Assembly: GCF_003086295.3 (NCBI RefSeq)
Contig: NC_092048.1
Span: 74,114,290 to 74,178,289, forward strand
Source: Arachis hypogaea
Lineage: Eukaryota > Streptophyta > Magnoliopsida > Fabales > Fabaceae
Reading direction: 5' to 3'
DNA length: 64,000 nt
Shown here: positions 14,901 to 26,975 of the stretch, in pieces
Numbering within the stretch: the first letter of the stretch is position 1
Layout of the letters: each line of letters opens with the position of its first letter
Position numbers and translations under genes: made by a program
Notes under the pieces: model-generated
What the model saw: only the letters and a program-made list of their open reading frames with translations
Database searches by the model: none
What the model was told of the DNA's origin: nothing

Positions 14901-17749
14901 GGCTCGCGTTAGGTGTCCTCCTCGGATAGCGTCATTTAAAGAACCTGCCGAAGATGCGGCCATTACGGCTCGCCTTTGTCTCCTCCTCGGATAGCGTCAT
15001 TAAAGAACGAGGGTCAGCACAACGTAAAAAAAAAAAAAAAAACCGGAAAAAAACGGAGGAGCCTGCCGAAGATGGCCATTACGGCTCGCCTTTAAGTGTC
15101 CTCCTCGGATAGCGTCATTTAAAGAACGAGGGTCAGCACAACGTAAAAAAAAAAAAATCGGAGGAGCCTGCCGAAGATGGGCCATTACGGCTCGCGTTTA
15201 GGTGTCCTCCTGGGATAGCGTCATTTAAAGAACGAGGGTCAGCACAATAAAAAAAAAAAAAAAAAAAAAAGAGGAGCCTGCCGAAGATGGGCCATTACGG
15301 CTCGCCTTTAGGTGTCCTCCTCGGGATAGCGTCATTTAAAGAACGAGGGTCAGCACAACGTAAAAAAAAAAAAAAAAAAAAAATTAGGAGAACCTGCCGA
15401 AGATGGGCCATTACGGCTCGCCTTTAGTGTCCTCCTCGGGATACGTCATTTAAAGAACGAGGGTCAGCACAACGTAAAAAAAAAAAAAAAAAAAAAGAGG
15501 AGCCTGCCGAAGATGGGGCCATTACGGCTCCCTTTAGGTGTCCTCCTCGGGATAGCGTCATTTAAAGAACAAGGTCAGCACAACTAAAAAAAAAAACGGA
15601 GGAGCCTGCCGAAGATGAGGCCATTACGGCTCGCCTTTAGTGTCCTCCTCGGGATAGCGTCATTTAAAGAACGAGGGTCAGCACAACGTAAAAAAAAAAA
15701 AAAAATAAAAAAAAATGGAGGAGCCTGCCGAAGATGAGGCCATTACGGCTCGCCTTTAAGTGTCCTCGGGATAGCGTCATTTAAAGAACGAGGGTCAGCA
15801 CAAAAAAAAAAAATCGGAGGAGCCTGCCGAAGATGGGCCATTACGGCTCGCCTTTAGGTGTCCTCCTCGGGATAGCGTCATTTAAAGAACGAGGGTCAGC
15901 ACAACGTAAAAAAAAAAAAAACCGGAAAGAACCTGCCGAAGATGGCCATTACGGCTCGCCTTTAAGTGTCCTCCTCGGGATAGCGTCATTTAAAGAACGA
16001 GGTCAGCACAACGAAAAAAATGGAAAAAAAAAAAAAAGGAGGAGCCTGCCGAAGATGGGGCCATTACGGCTCGCGTTTAGGTGTCCTCCTCGGGATAGCG
16101 TCATTTAAAGAACGAGGTCAGCACAACGTAAAAAAAAAAAAAACCGAAAGAACCTGCCGAAGATGGCCATTACGGCTCGCCTTTAAGTGTCCTCCGGATA
16201 GCGTCATTTAAAGAACGAGGGTCAGCACAATGTAAAAAAAAAAAAAATCGGAGGAGCCTGCCGAAGATGAGGCCATTACGGCTCGCTTTAGGTGTCCTCC
16301 TCCGGATAGCGTCATTTAAAGAACGAGGGTCAGCACAACGTAAAAAAAAAAAAAACGAAAGAACCTGCCGAAGATGGGCCATTACGGCTCGCCTTTAAGT
16401 GTCCTCTGGATAGCGTCATTTAAAGAACGAGGGTCAGCACAACGTAAAAAAAAAAAAAAAAAAAAAAAGAGGAGCCTGCCGAAGATGGGCCATTACGGCT
16501 CGCCTTTAGGTGTCCTCCTCGGGATAGCGTCATTTAAAGAACGAGGGAAAACAAAAAAAAAAACGGAGGAGCCTGCCGAAGATGGGCCATTACGGCTCGC
16601 TTTAGGTGTCCTCCTCGGATAGCGTCATTTAAAGAACGAGGGTCAGCACAAGTAAAAAAAAAAAAAAAAAAAAAAAAACCGGAGGAGCCTGCCGAAGATG
16701 GGCCATTACGGCTCGCGTTTAGGTGTCCTCCTCGGGATAGCGTCATTTAAAGAACGAGGGTCAGCACAAAAAAAAAAAAAAAACGAAAAAAAGAGGAGCC
16801 TGCCGAAGATGGGCCATTACGGCTCGCCTTTAGGTGTCCTCCTCGGGATAGCGTCATTTAAAGAACGAGGGTCAGCACAACGAAAAAAAAAAAAGAAAAA
16901 AAACCGGAGCCTGCCGAAGATGGGCCATTACGGCTCGCCTTTAGGTGTCCTCCTGGGATAGCGTCATTTAAAGAACGAGGGTCAGCACAACGAAAAAAAA
17001 AAAAAAAGAAAAAAAATGGAGGACCTGCCGAAGATGCCATTACGGCTCGCCTTTAGGTGTCCTCCTCAGGATAGCGTCATTTAAAGAACGAGGTCAGCAC
17101 AACGAAAAAAAAAACGAGGAGCCTCCGAAGATGCCATTACGGCTCCTTTAGGTGTCCTCCTCGGGATAGCGTCATTTAAAGAACGAGGGTCAGCACAACG
17201 TAAAAAAAAAAAACCGAAAAAAAACGGAGGAGCCTGCCGAAGATGAGGCCATTACGGCTCCTTTAGTGTCCTCCTCGGATAGCGTCATTTAAAGAACGAG
17301 GGTCAGCACAACGTAAAAAAAAATGAAAAAAAAAAAATGAGGAGCCTGCCGAAGATGGCCATTACGGCTCGCTTTAGTGTCCTCCTCGGGATAGCGTCAT
17401 TTAAAGAACGAGGGTCAGCACAACGTAAAAAAAAAAAACCGAAAGAACTGCCGAAGATGCGGCCATTACGGCTCGCCTTTAAGTGTCTCCTCGGATAGCG
17501 TCATTTAAAGAACGAGGGTCAGCACAATGTAAAAAAAAAATCGGAGGAGCCTGCCGAAGATGGGCCATTACGGCTCGCGTTTAGGTGTCCTCCTCGGGAT
17601 AGCGTCATTTAAAGAACGAGGGTCAGCACAACGTAAAAAAAAAAAAAAAAAATGGAAAAAAAAAACCGGAGGAGCCTGCCGAAGATGGGCCATTACGGCT
17701 CGCGTTTAGGTGTCCTCCTCGGATAGCGTCATTTAAAGAACGAGGGTCA

Positions 17750-20507
17750 GCACAATGAAAAAAAATAAAAAAAACGAAAAAAAAAGAAGGAGCCTGCCGA
17801 AGATGAGGCCATTACGGTCGCCTTTAGGTGTCCTCCTCGGATAGCGTTATTTAAAGAACGAGGGTCAGCACAACTAAAAAAAAAAAAAAAAAAAAAAGAG
17901 GAGCCTGCCGAAGTTGAGGCCATTACGGCTCGCGTTTAGGTGTCCTCCTCGGATAGCGTCTTTAAAGAACGAGGGTCAGCACAACGGAAAAAAAAACCGG
18001 AGGAGCCTGCCGAAGATGAGGCCATTACGGCTCGCCTTTAGGTGTCCTCCTCGGATAGCGTCATTTAAAGAACGAGGGTCAGCACAACGTAAAAAAAAAA
18101 AAATCGAAAAAAAAAGGAGCCTGCCGAAGATGAGGCCATTACGGCTCGCCTTTAGTGTCCTACTCGGGATAGCGTCATTTAAAGAACGAGGGTCAGCACA
18201 ATGTAAAAAAAATCGGAGGAGCTGCCGAAGATGGGCCATACGGCTCGCTTAGGTGTTCCTCGGATAGCGTCATTTAAAGAACGAGGGTCAGCACAACGTA
18301 AAAAAAAAACCGAAAAAAAAGAACCTGCCGAAGATGAGCCATTACGGCTCGCCTTTAAGTGTCCTCCTCGGATAGCGTCATTTAAAGAACGAGGGTCAGC
18401 ACAACGTAAAAAAAAAAAAAAAAAAAAAAACGGAGGAGCCTGCCGAAGATGAGGCCATTACGGCTCGCCTTTAGGTGTCCTCCTCGGATAGCGTCATTTA
18501 AAGAACGAGGGTCAGCACAACGTAAAAAAAAAAAAAAAAATGAAGGAGCCTGCCAAAGATGGGCCATTACGGCTCGCGTTTAGGTGTCCTCCTCGGGATA
18601 GCGTCTTTAAAGAACGAGGGTCAGCAATATAAAAAAAAAAGGAGCCTGCCGCAATTAATAAAAAAGAACTGCCGAAGATGCGCATTACGGCTCGCCTTTA
18701 AGTGTCCTCCTCGGGATAGCGTCATTTAAAGAACGAGGTCAGCACAACGTAAAAAAAAACAAAAAAAAAAAAAAAAACGGAGGAGCCTGCCGAAGATGAG
18801 GCCATTACGGCTCGCCTTTAAGTGTCCTCCTCGGATAGCGTCATTTAAAGAACGAGGGTCAGCACAAAAAAAAAAAAAAATCGGAGGAGCCTGCCGAAGA
18901 TGAGGCCATTACGGCTCGCGTTTAGGTGTCCTCCTGGGATAGCGTCATTTAAAGAACGAGGGTCAGCACAATAAAAAAAAAAAAAACCGAAAAAAAAATG
19001 AAGGACCTGCCGAAGATGAGGCCATTATGGCTCGCCTTTAGTGTCCTCCTCGGGATAGCGTCATTTAAAGAACGAGGTCAGCAACGTATAAAAAAAAAAA
19101 AAAAAAAAAAGAGGAAGAACCTGCCGAAGATGCGGCCATTACGGCTCGCCTTTAAGTGTCCTCGGGATAACGTCATTTAAAGAACGAGGGTCAGCACAAC
19201 GTAAAAAAAAAAAAAAAAAAAAAGGAGCCTGCCGAAGATGAGGCCATTACGGCTCGCATTTAGGTGTCCTCCTCGGATAGCGTCATTTAAAGAACGGTCA
19301 GCACAACCTAAAAAAAAACCGGAGGAGCCTGCCGAAGATGAGCCATTACGGCTCGCCTTTAGTGTCCTCCTGGATAGCGTCATTTAAAGAACGAGGGTCA
19401 GCACAACGTAAACAAAAAAAAAAATCAGAAAAAAATGGAGGAGCCTGCCGAAGATGAGGCCATTACGGCTCGCCTTTAGTGTCTCCTCGGGATAGTCATT
19501 TAAAGAACGAGGGTCAGCACAATGTAAAAAAAAAATCGGAGGAGCCTGCCGAAGATGGGCCATTACGGCTCGCGTTTAGGTGTCCTCCTCGGATAGCGTC
19601 ATTTAAAGAACGAGGGTCAGCACAACGTAAAAAAAAAAACCAAAGAACCTGCCGAAGATGCGGCCATTACGGCTCGCCTTTAAGTGTCCTTCTCAGATAG
19701 CGTCATTTAAAGAACGAGGTCAGCACAACGTAAAAAAAAAATGAAAAAAAAAAAAAAATCGGAGGATCCTGCCGAAGATGGGGCCATTACGGCTCGCGTT
19801 TAGGTGTCCTCCTCGGGATAGCGTCATTTAAAGAACGAGGGTCAGCACAACGTAAAAAAAAAAACCGAAAGAACTGTCGAAGATGCGGCCATTACGGCTC
19901 GCCTTTAAGTCTCCGGATAGCATCATTTAAAGAACGAGGGTCAGCACAATGTAAAAAAAAAAAATCGGAGGAGCCTACCGAAGATGGGCCATTACGGCTC
20001 GCGTTTAGGTGTCCTCCTCGGATACCGTCATTTAAAGAACGAGGGTCAACACAACGTAAAAAAAAAAAAAAAAAAAATGAAAAAAAACCGGAGGAGCCTG
20101 CCAAAGATGGGGCCATTACGGCTCGCGTTTAGGTGTCCTCCTCGGATAGCGTCATTTAAAGAACGAGGTCAGCACAATAAAAAAAATAAAAAAAACGAAA
20201 AAAAAAAGAGGAGCCTGCCGAAGATGAGGCCATTACGGCTCGCCTTTAGGTGTCCTCCTCGGGATAGCGTTATTTAAAGAACGAGGGTCAGCACAACTTA
20301 AAAAAAATGAAAAAAAAAGAGGAGCCTGCCGAAGAGGCCATTACGGCTCGCGTTTAGGTGTCCTCCTCGGATAGCGTCATTTAAGAACGATGGTCAGCAC
20401 AACGGAAAAAAAAAACGGAGGAGCCTGCCGAAGATGAGGCCATTACGGCTCGCCTTTAGGTGTCCTCCTCGGATAGCGTCATTTAAAGAACGAGGGTCAG
20501 CACAACG

Positions 20508-20538
<31 letters not shown>

Positions 20539-20700
20539 CGGAGGAGCCTGCCGAAGATGAGGCCATTACGGCTCGCCTTTAGTGTCCTACTCGGGATAGC
20601 GTCATTTAAAGAACGAGGGTCAGCACGTAAAAAAAATCGGAGGAGCCTGCCGAAGATGGGCCATTACGGCTCGCGTTTAGGTTCCTCCTCGGGATAGCGT
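17750..20700. repeat. Segmental duplication of ~2.42 kb inside the satellite array
   Basis: Rare variants recur in the same order at nearly the same spacing: the A-tract pattern AAATAAAAAAAACGAAAAA (about 17760 and 20180), the substitution GCGTTATTTAAAG (17844 and 20267), the variant ACAACGGAAA (17981 and 20399) and CCTACTCGG (18159 and 20586). All four offsets are 2.42 kb. This shows a multi-unit block copied within the array, so homogenisation is not purely unit by unit. Confidence 0.75.
18626..18675. other. Disrupted satellite unit
   Basis: Between two normal units the pattern breaks: TCAGCAATATAAAA is followed by a shortened GGAGCCTGCC, then GCAATTAATAAAAAAG and GAACTGCCGAAG. The piece GCAATTAATA is not seen in other units. 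It may be a small insertion or an assembly scar. Confidence 0.5.
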
Positions 20701-21896
20701 CATTTAAAGAACGAGGGTCAGCACAACGTAAAAAAAAAAAAAAAGAACCTGCCGAAGATGAGGCCATTACGGCTCGCCTTTAAGTGTCCTCCTCGGGATA
20801 GCGTCATTTAAAGAACGAGGGTCAGCACAACGTAAAAAAAAAGGAAAAAAAACCGGAAAAAAAAAGGAGGAGCCTGCCGAAGATGAGGCCATTACGGCTC
20901 GCCTTTAAGGTGTCCTCCTCGGGATAGCGTCATTTAAGAACGAGGGTCAGCACAACGTAAAAAAAAAAAAAAAAAAACCGAGGAGCCTGCCGAAGATGGG
21001 CCATTACGGCTCGCGTTTAGGTGTCCTCCTCGGATAGCGTCATTTAAAGAACGAGGGTCAGCACAATGTAAAAAAAAAAAAGGAAAGACCTGCCGAGGAG
21101 GATGAAGATGAGGCCATTAGGCTCGCCTTTAGGTGTCCTCTCCTCGGGATAGCGTCATTTAAAGACGAGGGTCAGCAACGTAAAAAAAAAAAAAGAAAAA
21201 AAAGGAAAAAAAACGGACCTGCCGAAGATGCGGCCATTACGGCTCGCCTTTAAGTGTCCTCCGGGATAGCGTCATTTAAAGAACGAGGGTCAGCACAAAA
21301 AAAAAAAAACGGAGGAGCCTGCCGAAGATGAGGCCATTACGGCTCCGTTTAGGTGTCCTCCTGGGATACGTCATTTAAAGAACGAGGGTCAGCACAACGT
21401 AAAAAAAAAAAAATGGAGGAGCCTGCCGAAGAGGCCATTACGGCTCGCCTTTAGGTGTCCTCCTCGGGATAGCGTCATTTAAAGAACGAGGGTCAGCACA
21501 ATAAAAAAAAATCGGAGGAGCCTGCCGAAGATGGGGCCATTACGGCTCGCTTTAGTGTCCTCCTCGGGATAGCGTCATTTAAAGAACGAGGGTCAGCACA
21601 ACGTAAAAAAAAAAAAAAGAAAACCGGAGCCTGCCGAAGATGCGCCATTACGGCTCGCCTTTAGTGTCCTCCTCGGGATAGCGTCATTAAAGAACGAGGG
21701 TCAGCACAACGTAAAAAAAAAAAAAAAAAAAAACGGAGGAGCCTGCCGAAAAGATGAGGCCATTACGGCTCGCCTTTAGTGTCCTCCTCGGGATAGCGTC
21801 ATTTAAAGAACGAGGGTCAGCACAACGTAAAAAAAATGGAAAAAAAGGAGCCTGCCGAAGATGGGGCCATTACGGCTCGCCGTTTAGGTCCTCCTC

Positions 21897-22896
21897 NNNN
21901 NNNNNNNNNNNNNNNNNNNNNNNNNNNNNNNNNNNNNNNNNNNNNNNNNNNNNNNNNNNNNNNNNNNNNNNNNNNNNNNNNNNNNNNNNNNNNNNNNNNN
22001 NNNNNNNNNNNNNNNNNNNNNNNNNNNNNNNNNNNNNNNNNNNNNNNNNNNNNNNNNNNNNNNNNNNNNNNNNNNNNNNNNNNNNNNNNNNNNNNNNNNN
22101 NNNNNNNNNNNNNNNNNNNNNNNNNNNNNNNNNNNNNNNNNNNNNNNNNNNNNNNNNNNNNNNNNNNNNNNNNNNNNNNNNNNNNNNNNNNNNNNNNNNN
22201 NNNNNNNNNNNNNNNNNNNNNNNNNNNNNNNNNNNNNNNNNNNNNNNNNNNNNNNNNNNNNNNNNNNNNNNNNNNNNNNNNNNNNNNNNNNNNNNNNNNN
22301 NNNNNNNNNNNNNNNNNNNNNNNNNNNNNNNNNNNNNNNNNNNNNNNNNNNNNNNNNNNNNNNNNNNNNNNNNNNNNNNNNNNNNNNNNNNNNNNNNNNN
22401 NNNNNNNNNNNNNNNNNNNNNNNNNNNNNNNNNNNNNNNNNNNNNNNNNNNNNNNNNNNNNNNNNNNNNNNNNNNNNNNNNNNNNNNNNNNNNNNNNNNN
22501 NNNNNNNNNNNNNNNNNNNNNNNNNNNNNNNNNNNNNNNNNNNNNNNNNNNNNNNNNNNNNNNNNNNNNNNNNNNNNNNNNNNNNNNNNNNNNNNNNNNN
22601 NNNNNNNNNNNNNNNNNNNNNNNNNNNNNNNNNNNNNNNNNNNNNNNNNNNNNNNNNNNNNNNNNNNNNNNNNNNNNNNNNNNNNNNNNNNNNNNNNNNN
22701 NNNNNNNNNNNNNNNNNNNNNNNNNNNNNNNNNNNNNNNNNNNNNNNNNNNNNNNNNNNNNNNNNNNNNNNNNNNNNNNNNNNNNNNNNNNNNNNNNNNN
22801 NNNNNNNNNNNNNNNNNNNNNNNNNNNNNNNNNNNNNNNNNNNNNNNNNNNNNNNNNNNNNNNNNNNNNNNNNNNNNNNNNNNNNNNNNNNNNNNN
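21897..22896. other. Assembly gap, exactly 1000 N
   Basis: A run of 1000 undetermined bases. The round number suggests a scaffold gap of fixed, not measured, size. The left edge is inside the A-tract satellite and the right edge inside the integrase 3' region of a minus-strand retroelement, so the satellite boundary and the rest of the element (3' pol, any env-like region, 3' LTR) are missing. Confidence 0.99.
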
Positions 22897-24081
22897 AGAG
22901 GGCTGTAGGTGTTGAACCTCTTTTTCCTTACCCATTGTCCTCCCAATACAACTTTGCTCTGTGACCATTTACGTGAATGATTCTTTGTTGCCTCATCTAG
23001 CAGTTCAATATTCCCATAGGGAAAAATCTTTGTCACCAAGTATGGGCCAGTCCACTTAGACTTCAGTTTGCCAGGGAAGATTTTAAGCCTGAATTATACA
23101 GGAGCACTTGCTGTCCTGGCTTGAATTCCTTCTTTGTGATCTTCTTGTCATGCCACTTCTTAGCTTCTCTTGTATTCTTTTTTTCTTGTCATGCACTCTT
23201 AGTCACATCATAGTTAGTTGTCACCTTTTTTCTCTGCGCTTGGGGATCAAGGTTGAGGAGTTTAGTGGCCAAAAGCTCTGTGTTCAAGCTCTACAGGGAG
23301 GTGGCAGGATTTGCCATACAATAGTTGAAGGGTGACTTGCCAATAGGAGTTTTAAAAGCTGTCCTATATGCCCACAATGCATCCTCTAGCTTTCTAGCCC
23401 AATCTTTCTTGTGATTCCCACTGTTTTCTCTAGAATCTTCTTTATTCTCTATTTGCAAGTTCAGCTTGGCCATTAGTCTGAGGATGGTAAGGTGTGGCTA
23501 CTTTGTGAATTACTCCATACTTGTGGAGAGTTTCTCCATTTGTTTGTTGCAAAAGTGACTACCACCATCACTAATAAGACCCTTTGGCACTCCATACCTA
23601 GTGAAAATGTGTTTTTTTAGGAATTGGAGGACAATCTGTGCATCACAGGTGGTTGTGGCTATGACTTCCACCCACTTTGAAACATACTCCACTGCTACCA
23701 AGATATATCTAAAAGAATAAGAAGGAGGAAAAGGCCCCATAAATCAATTCCCCATAGATCGAACAATTCTAATTCTAAGATAAAATTTTGAGGCATCTCA
23801 TTCCTTTTTGTTAATCCTCCTGCTTTCTGGCATTCATTACATTGGTGTACATATTCTCTGGCATCCTTGAAGATAGTTGGCCAATAGAAGCCACTCTGCA
23901 GTATTTTTGCGGCTGTTTTTTCTGGGCCAAAGTGTCCACCATAAGCTGAACCATGACAATGCCACAAGATGTCCTAATTTCACTTTCGGGAACACACCTT
24001 CTGATTACTCCATCAGAGCATCTTTGAACAAGAAGGGTTCATCCCATGAAAATTTCCTTGCTTCGTTGATCAACTTCTTCA
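22897..24081 (-). pseudogene. Integrase region of pol, frameshifted and cut by the gap
   Basis: This would splice element cDNA into chromosomes. On the minus strand about 23967-23800 encodes an H-H-C-C zinc module (WHCHGSAYGGHFG, then CNEC about 30 residues on). The core begins with the Asp of GID near 23750 and continues in another frame with SDGGSHF (second Asp, about 23560). A third frame has [15 protein letters not shown] at about 23400. The C-terminal part near the gap reads PGKLKSKW, PYLVTKIFPYG and ELLDEAT, typical of the end of Athila/gypsy integrases. Reading-frame changes near 24085, 23965, 23745, 23505 and 23460 each look like loss of one base, several in short homopolymers (GGG to GG, TTT to TT). 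No full ORF remains. Confidence 0.85.
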
Positions 24082-25381
24082 CTATTGCTTAGAGAACTCT
24101 TGCGGTATCTTCCTTCCCACTTTGTAATTTGCTATGTCAGCAAACCAAGGTGCTTGCTGGATTTGCAGAAGGTACTCATCTGGGAAGCTTTCATTTATGG
24201 GCTGGGATGCTTTTTGATTTGTTTCATGTGGTAACCTCGACAGATGATCAGCGACCTGATTTTCAGTGCCCTTCCTATCTCTTATCTCTATGTCAAATTC
24301 TTGTAGGAGCAGTATCCATCTGATGAGTCTTAGTTTAGCATCCTGCTTTGACATCAAATACTTAAGTGCAGCATGATCAGTGTAAACCACAACCTTGGAT
24401 CCTACTAGATATGATCTAAACTTATCAAATGCATAGACTACAGCTAGCAATTCCTTTTCTGTTGTGGTGTAATTTCTTTGGGCCTCATTCAACACTTTAC
24501 TTGCATAATATATGACATGATGCAAATTTCCCTTTTTTTGCCCAAGTACAGCACCAATTGCAAGATCACTTGCATCACACATGAGTTTAAAAGGTAATTC
24601 CCAATCTGGAGGTGTGATGATTGGTGCTGTTGTGAGTCTATTTTTTAAAGTTTCAAAGGCATGCTGGCAGTTTTCATCAAAAACAAAAGGGTTATCAAGC
24701 ATTAACAGATTACTCAAAGGTTTGGCTATTTTTGAAAAGTCCTTGATAAACCTTCTGTAAAATCCGGCATGCCCCAAGAAACTTCTAACAGATTTCACAT
24801 TAATTGGTGGAGGGAGTTTTTCTATGATCTCAACCTTTGCCTTATCAACCTCTATCCCCTTTTTTGAAACTTTATGGCCAAGAACAATCCCTTCGGGTAC
24901 CATGAAATGGCATTTCTCCCAGTTTAAAACCAAATTGGTTTCTTGGCACCGTTTTAAGACAAGGGTTAAATGGTTTAGGCAAGCATTGAAATTATCACCA
25001 AAAACAGAGAAGTCATCCATGAAACTTCTAAAAATTTTTTGACCATATCAGAGAAAATGGAGAGCATACACCTTTGAAATGTGGCAGGGGCGTTGCAGAG
25101 CCCAAAGGGCATCCTCCGATATGCAAAAACTCCGAATGGACATGTAAAGGCAGTTTTCTCTTGGTCCTTGGGGTCCACCACGATTTGATTATACCCAGAA
25201 TATCCGTCCAAAAAGCAGTAATAGGCATGGCCGGCTAGCCTTTCCAGCATCTAATCAATGAATGGGAGAGGGAAATGATCCTTCCTGGTGGCATCATTTA
25301 ATCTTCTATAGTCTATGCACATTCTCCACCCAGTCACTGTTCTAGTAGGAATCAACTCATTCTTCTCATTAGTGATGACTG
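24082..25381 (-). pseudogene. Reverse transcriptase and RNase H region of pol
   Basis: RT copies element RNA into DNA; RNase H removes the RNA strand. Between 25381 and 25254 the frame carries the first RT blocks; an in-frame TAG (25253-25251) replaces the expected CAG just before MLERLAGHAYYCFLDGYSGY. The next block ends with CPFGVFAYRRMPFGLCNAP. One T is missing directly before the catalytic FMDD motif (about 25018), so MDDFSVFG lies in a new frame that stays open to 24082. That frame contains the thumb ([13 protein letters not shown]) and RNase H with its acidic residues in [28 protein letters not shown] and VADHLSRLP. It stops at 24082 through another frameshift. Similarity to gypsy pol is unmistakable; the breaks are either decay or consensus error. 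Confidence 0.92.
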
Positions 25382-26923
25382 TCATCCTCCCTTCTTTGGT
25401 ACAACTTGAACCGGGCTTACCCATGGGCTGTCAGATATTGGGAAGATTATCCCTGCATTCCACAACTTCATGACTTCCTTCTGGACAACTTCCTTCATTG
25501 TGGGATTTAATCTTCTTTGCGGTTGAACCACTGGTTTGGAATTATCTTCCAAGAGGATCTTATGCATACATACTGCAGGGCTGATTCCCTTCAGGTCATC
25601 AATGGTCCATCCTAAAGCATCTTTGTGAGCTTTGAGTACGTCAAGAAGTTCTCCTTCTTCCTTCTTTGTTAGGGATGAATTAATGATTACTGGGAAACTC
25701 TCCGATGTGCCAAGGAATGCATATTTGAGATGGGTGGGTAAAGGTTTCAGTTCTTGTCTTGGTATATCTTCTTTCTTATCTTGCCTTTCATTTTGCTCAG
25801 TAGAGGTCTCAGCCACTTGTTCCTCTGTTGCCCCTTGATTTCCTTCTTGCTCTTGAAAATTTTCTTCCAATGTTTCTTCCACCAAACTGTTTATCATATC
25901 CACTCTCACGTAATCCTCTTGCTCAGGAGCGTTTTGCATTGATTTGAATACATTTATGATCATTTGTTCATTATGGACCCTGAAGGTCATTTCTCCTTTT
26001 TCTACATCAATGATGGCCCTTGCTGTGTGTAGAAATGGCCTTCCCAGAATGATTGAGTCGTTTCCTTCTTCTTCAGTGTCCAAAATTACAAAATCTGCTG
26101 GGAAAATAAACTCCCCAATCTTCACCAACAGATTCTCCACAATTCCATTAGGTGTCTTGATTGATCTGTCAGCCATGACTAGTGACATCCTGGTGGGTTT
26201 GAGTTCTTCTATGGCAAGTTTTCTCATCATTGAGAGAGGCATTAAATTGATACTGGCACCCAGGTCACAGAGAGCCTTGTTGAGAATTATCTTGCCAATA
26301 GTGCATGAGACTACAAAGCTTCCCGGATCCTTAAGTTTTGGTGGAATACCCCGTTGAATCACAGCACTGCATTCCTCGGTGAGTAATATGGTTTCCCTTT
26401 CAAGCCAACTTCTTTTCTTGTTGATAAGATCCTTCAGAAACTTGGAATATAGAGGCATTTGCTCAAGTGCTTCAGCCAAGGGAATATTGATTTCCAGCTT
26501 CTTAAAAATCTCAAGGAATTTGTGAAAATGCTGGTCTTTAACCTCTTTGTTGAACCTCTGAGGGTAAGGCAGTGGAGGTGTGATGCTTTTTCCTATTTGT
26601 TGCTGCCCCTGAGCTACTTCCTTTGAGCTATGTGGCTGGTTGTCCTTCTCTTTAAGTTTCTCAGTGCCTTTGTTTGGCATCACAACTTGCTTCTCAGCCT
26701 CATCTGCCTTTGTTTGCTTCTCATCCTCCGTTGGTTCTTTGATGTTCTCTGCTTGCTTCTTTGTAGTGTCATTGTTGCTTATCAATGTTCTCCCACTCCT
26801 CAATTGTATTGCCTTGCATTCCTCCTTGGGATTTGGAATTGTGTCACTGGGCAGTGAGTTTGAAGGTCTCTCAACAGATACTTGCTTGGAGAGTTGCCCC
26901 ATCTGTCTCTCTAGGCTCTTCAT
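25382..26923 (-). pseudogene. Gag-pol linker, aspartic protease and N-terminal RT
   Basis: An open frame of 513 codons, part of a gag-pol polyprotein and not a separate gene. It opens with a Gln/Lys/Glu-rich linker (SLERQMGQLSKQ onward). The protease active site reads LCDLGASINLM at about 26280-26241, a DLGA form of the retroviral-type aspartic protease motif, with the second conserved block ILGRPFLHTARAIID about 75 residues on. An acidic linker follows, and the RT N-terminus reads PWVSPVQVVPKKGG. The frame ends at TGA 25384-25382 because one base is missing after the KKGG codons; the next RT residues continue in another frame. The ATG at 26923 is probably not a real start. Confidence 0.88.
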
Positions 26924-26975
26924 AGAGGCTTCCTGATTCTTGGCACCATTTCTTGGTGTTTCAACATTTTGTCTA

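Larger units (their letters stand above)
1..21896. repeat. Tandem satellite array, ~110-bp unit with a variable A-tract
   Basis: About 22 kb of head-to-tail copies of one unit, roughly 200 copies if the length is divided by 110. Each unit has a conserved block of about 51 bp (GTGTCC..., then TAGCGTCATTTAAAGAACG, then GGTCAGCACAACGT), an A-tract of about 7-27 bases, and a conserved block of about 44 bp (GGAGGAGCCTGCCGAAGATG, then GGCCATTACGGCTCGC and TTTA). The A-tract is often broken by GG, CCG, TGG or TGA followed by a second A run. Subtypes recur: units ending ATGT-A(n)-TCGGAGGAG with GGGCCATT, and units ending CGT-A(n)-CCGAAAGAACC with GCGGCCATT. The first base of the window is already inside a unit and the array runs into the N gap, so both true edges are unseen. 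No coding function is supported; Lys/Phe-rich open frames are translations of the repeat. Confidence 0.97.

Noticed and set aside
635..21700. Dozens of 60-110 residue open frames, Lys-rich on the plus strand and Phe-rich on the minus strand, in the satellite array
   Set aside because: They are direct translations of the repeat unit and its A-tract, occur on both strands and shift with A-tract length; no start context or conserved domain.
1..21896. CRISPR-like pattern of conserved block and variable spacer
   Set aside because: The variable part is only an A-tract, the conserved part is about 95 bp, there are no cas genes and the DNA is eukaryotic.
21754..23039. Open frames of 360-390 residues spanning the gap
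   Set aside because: Almost all residues are undetermined; they exist only because N has no stop codons.
22897..23300. Env-like gene of an Athila element
   Set aside because: The sequence up to the gap is still the integrase C-terminal region; any env-like region would lie in the gap, so none is claimed.
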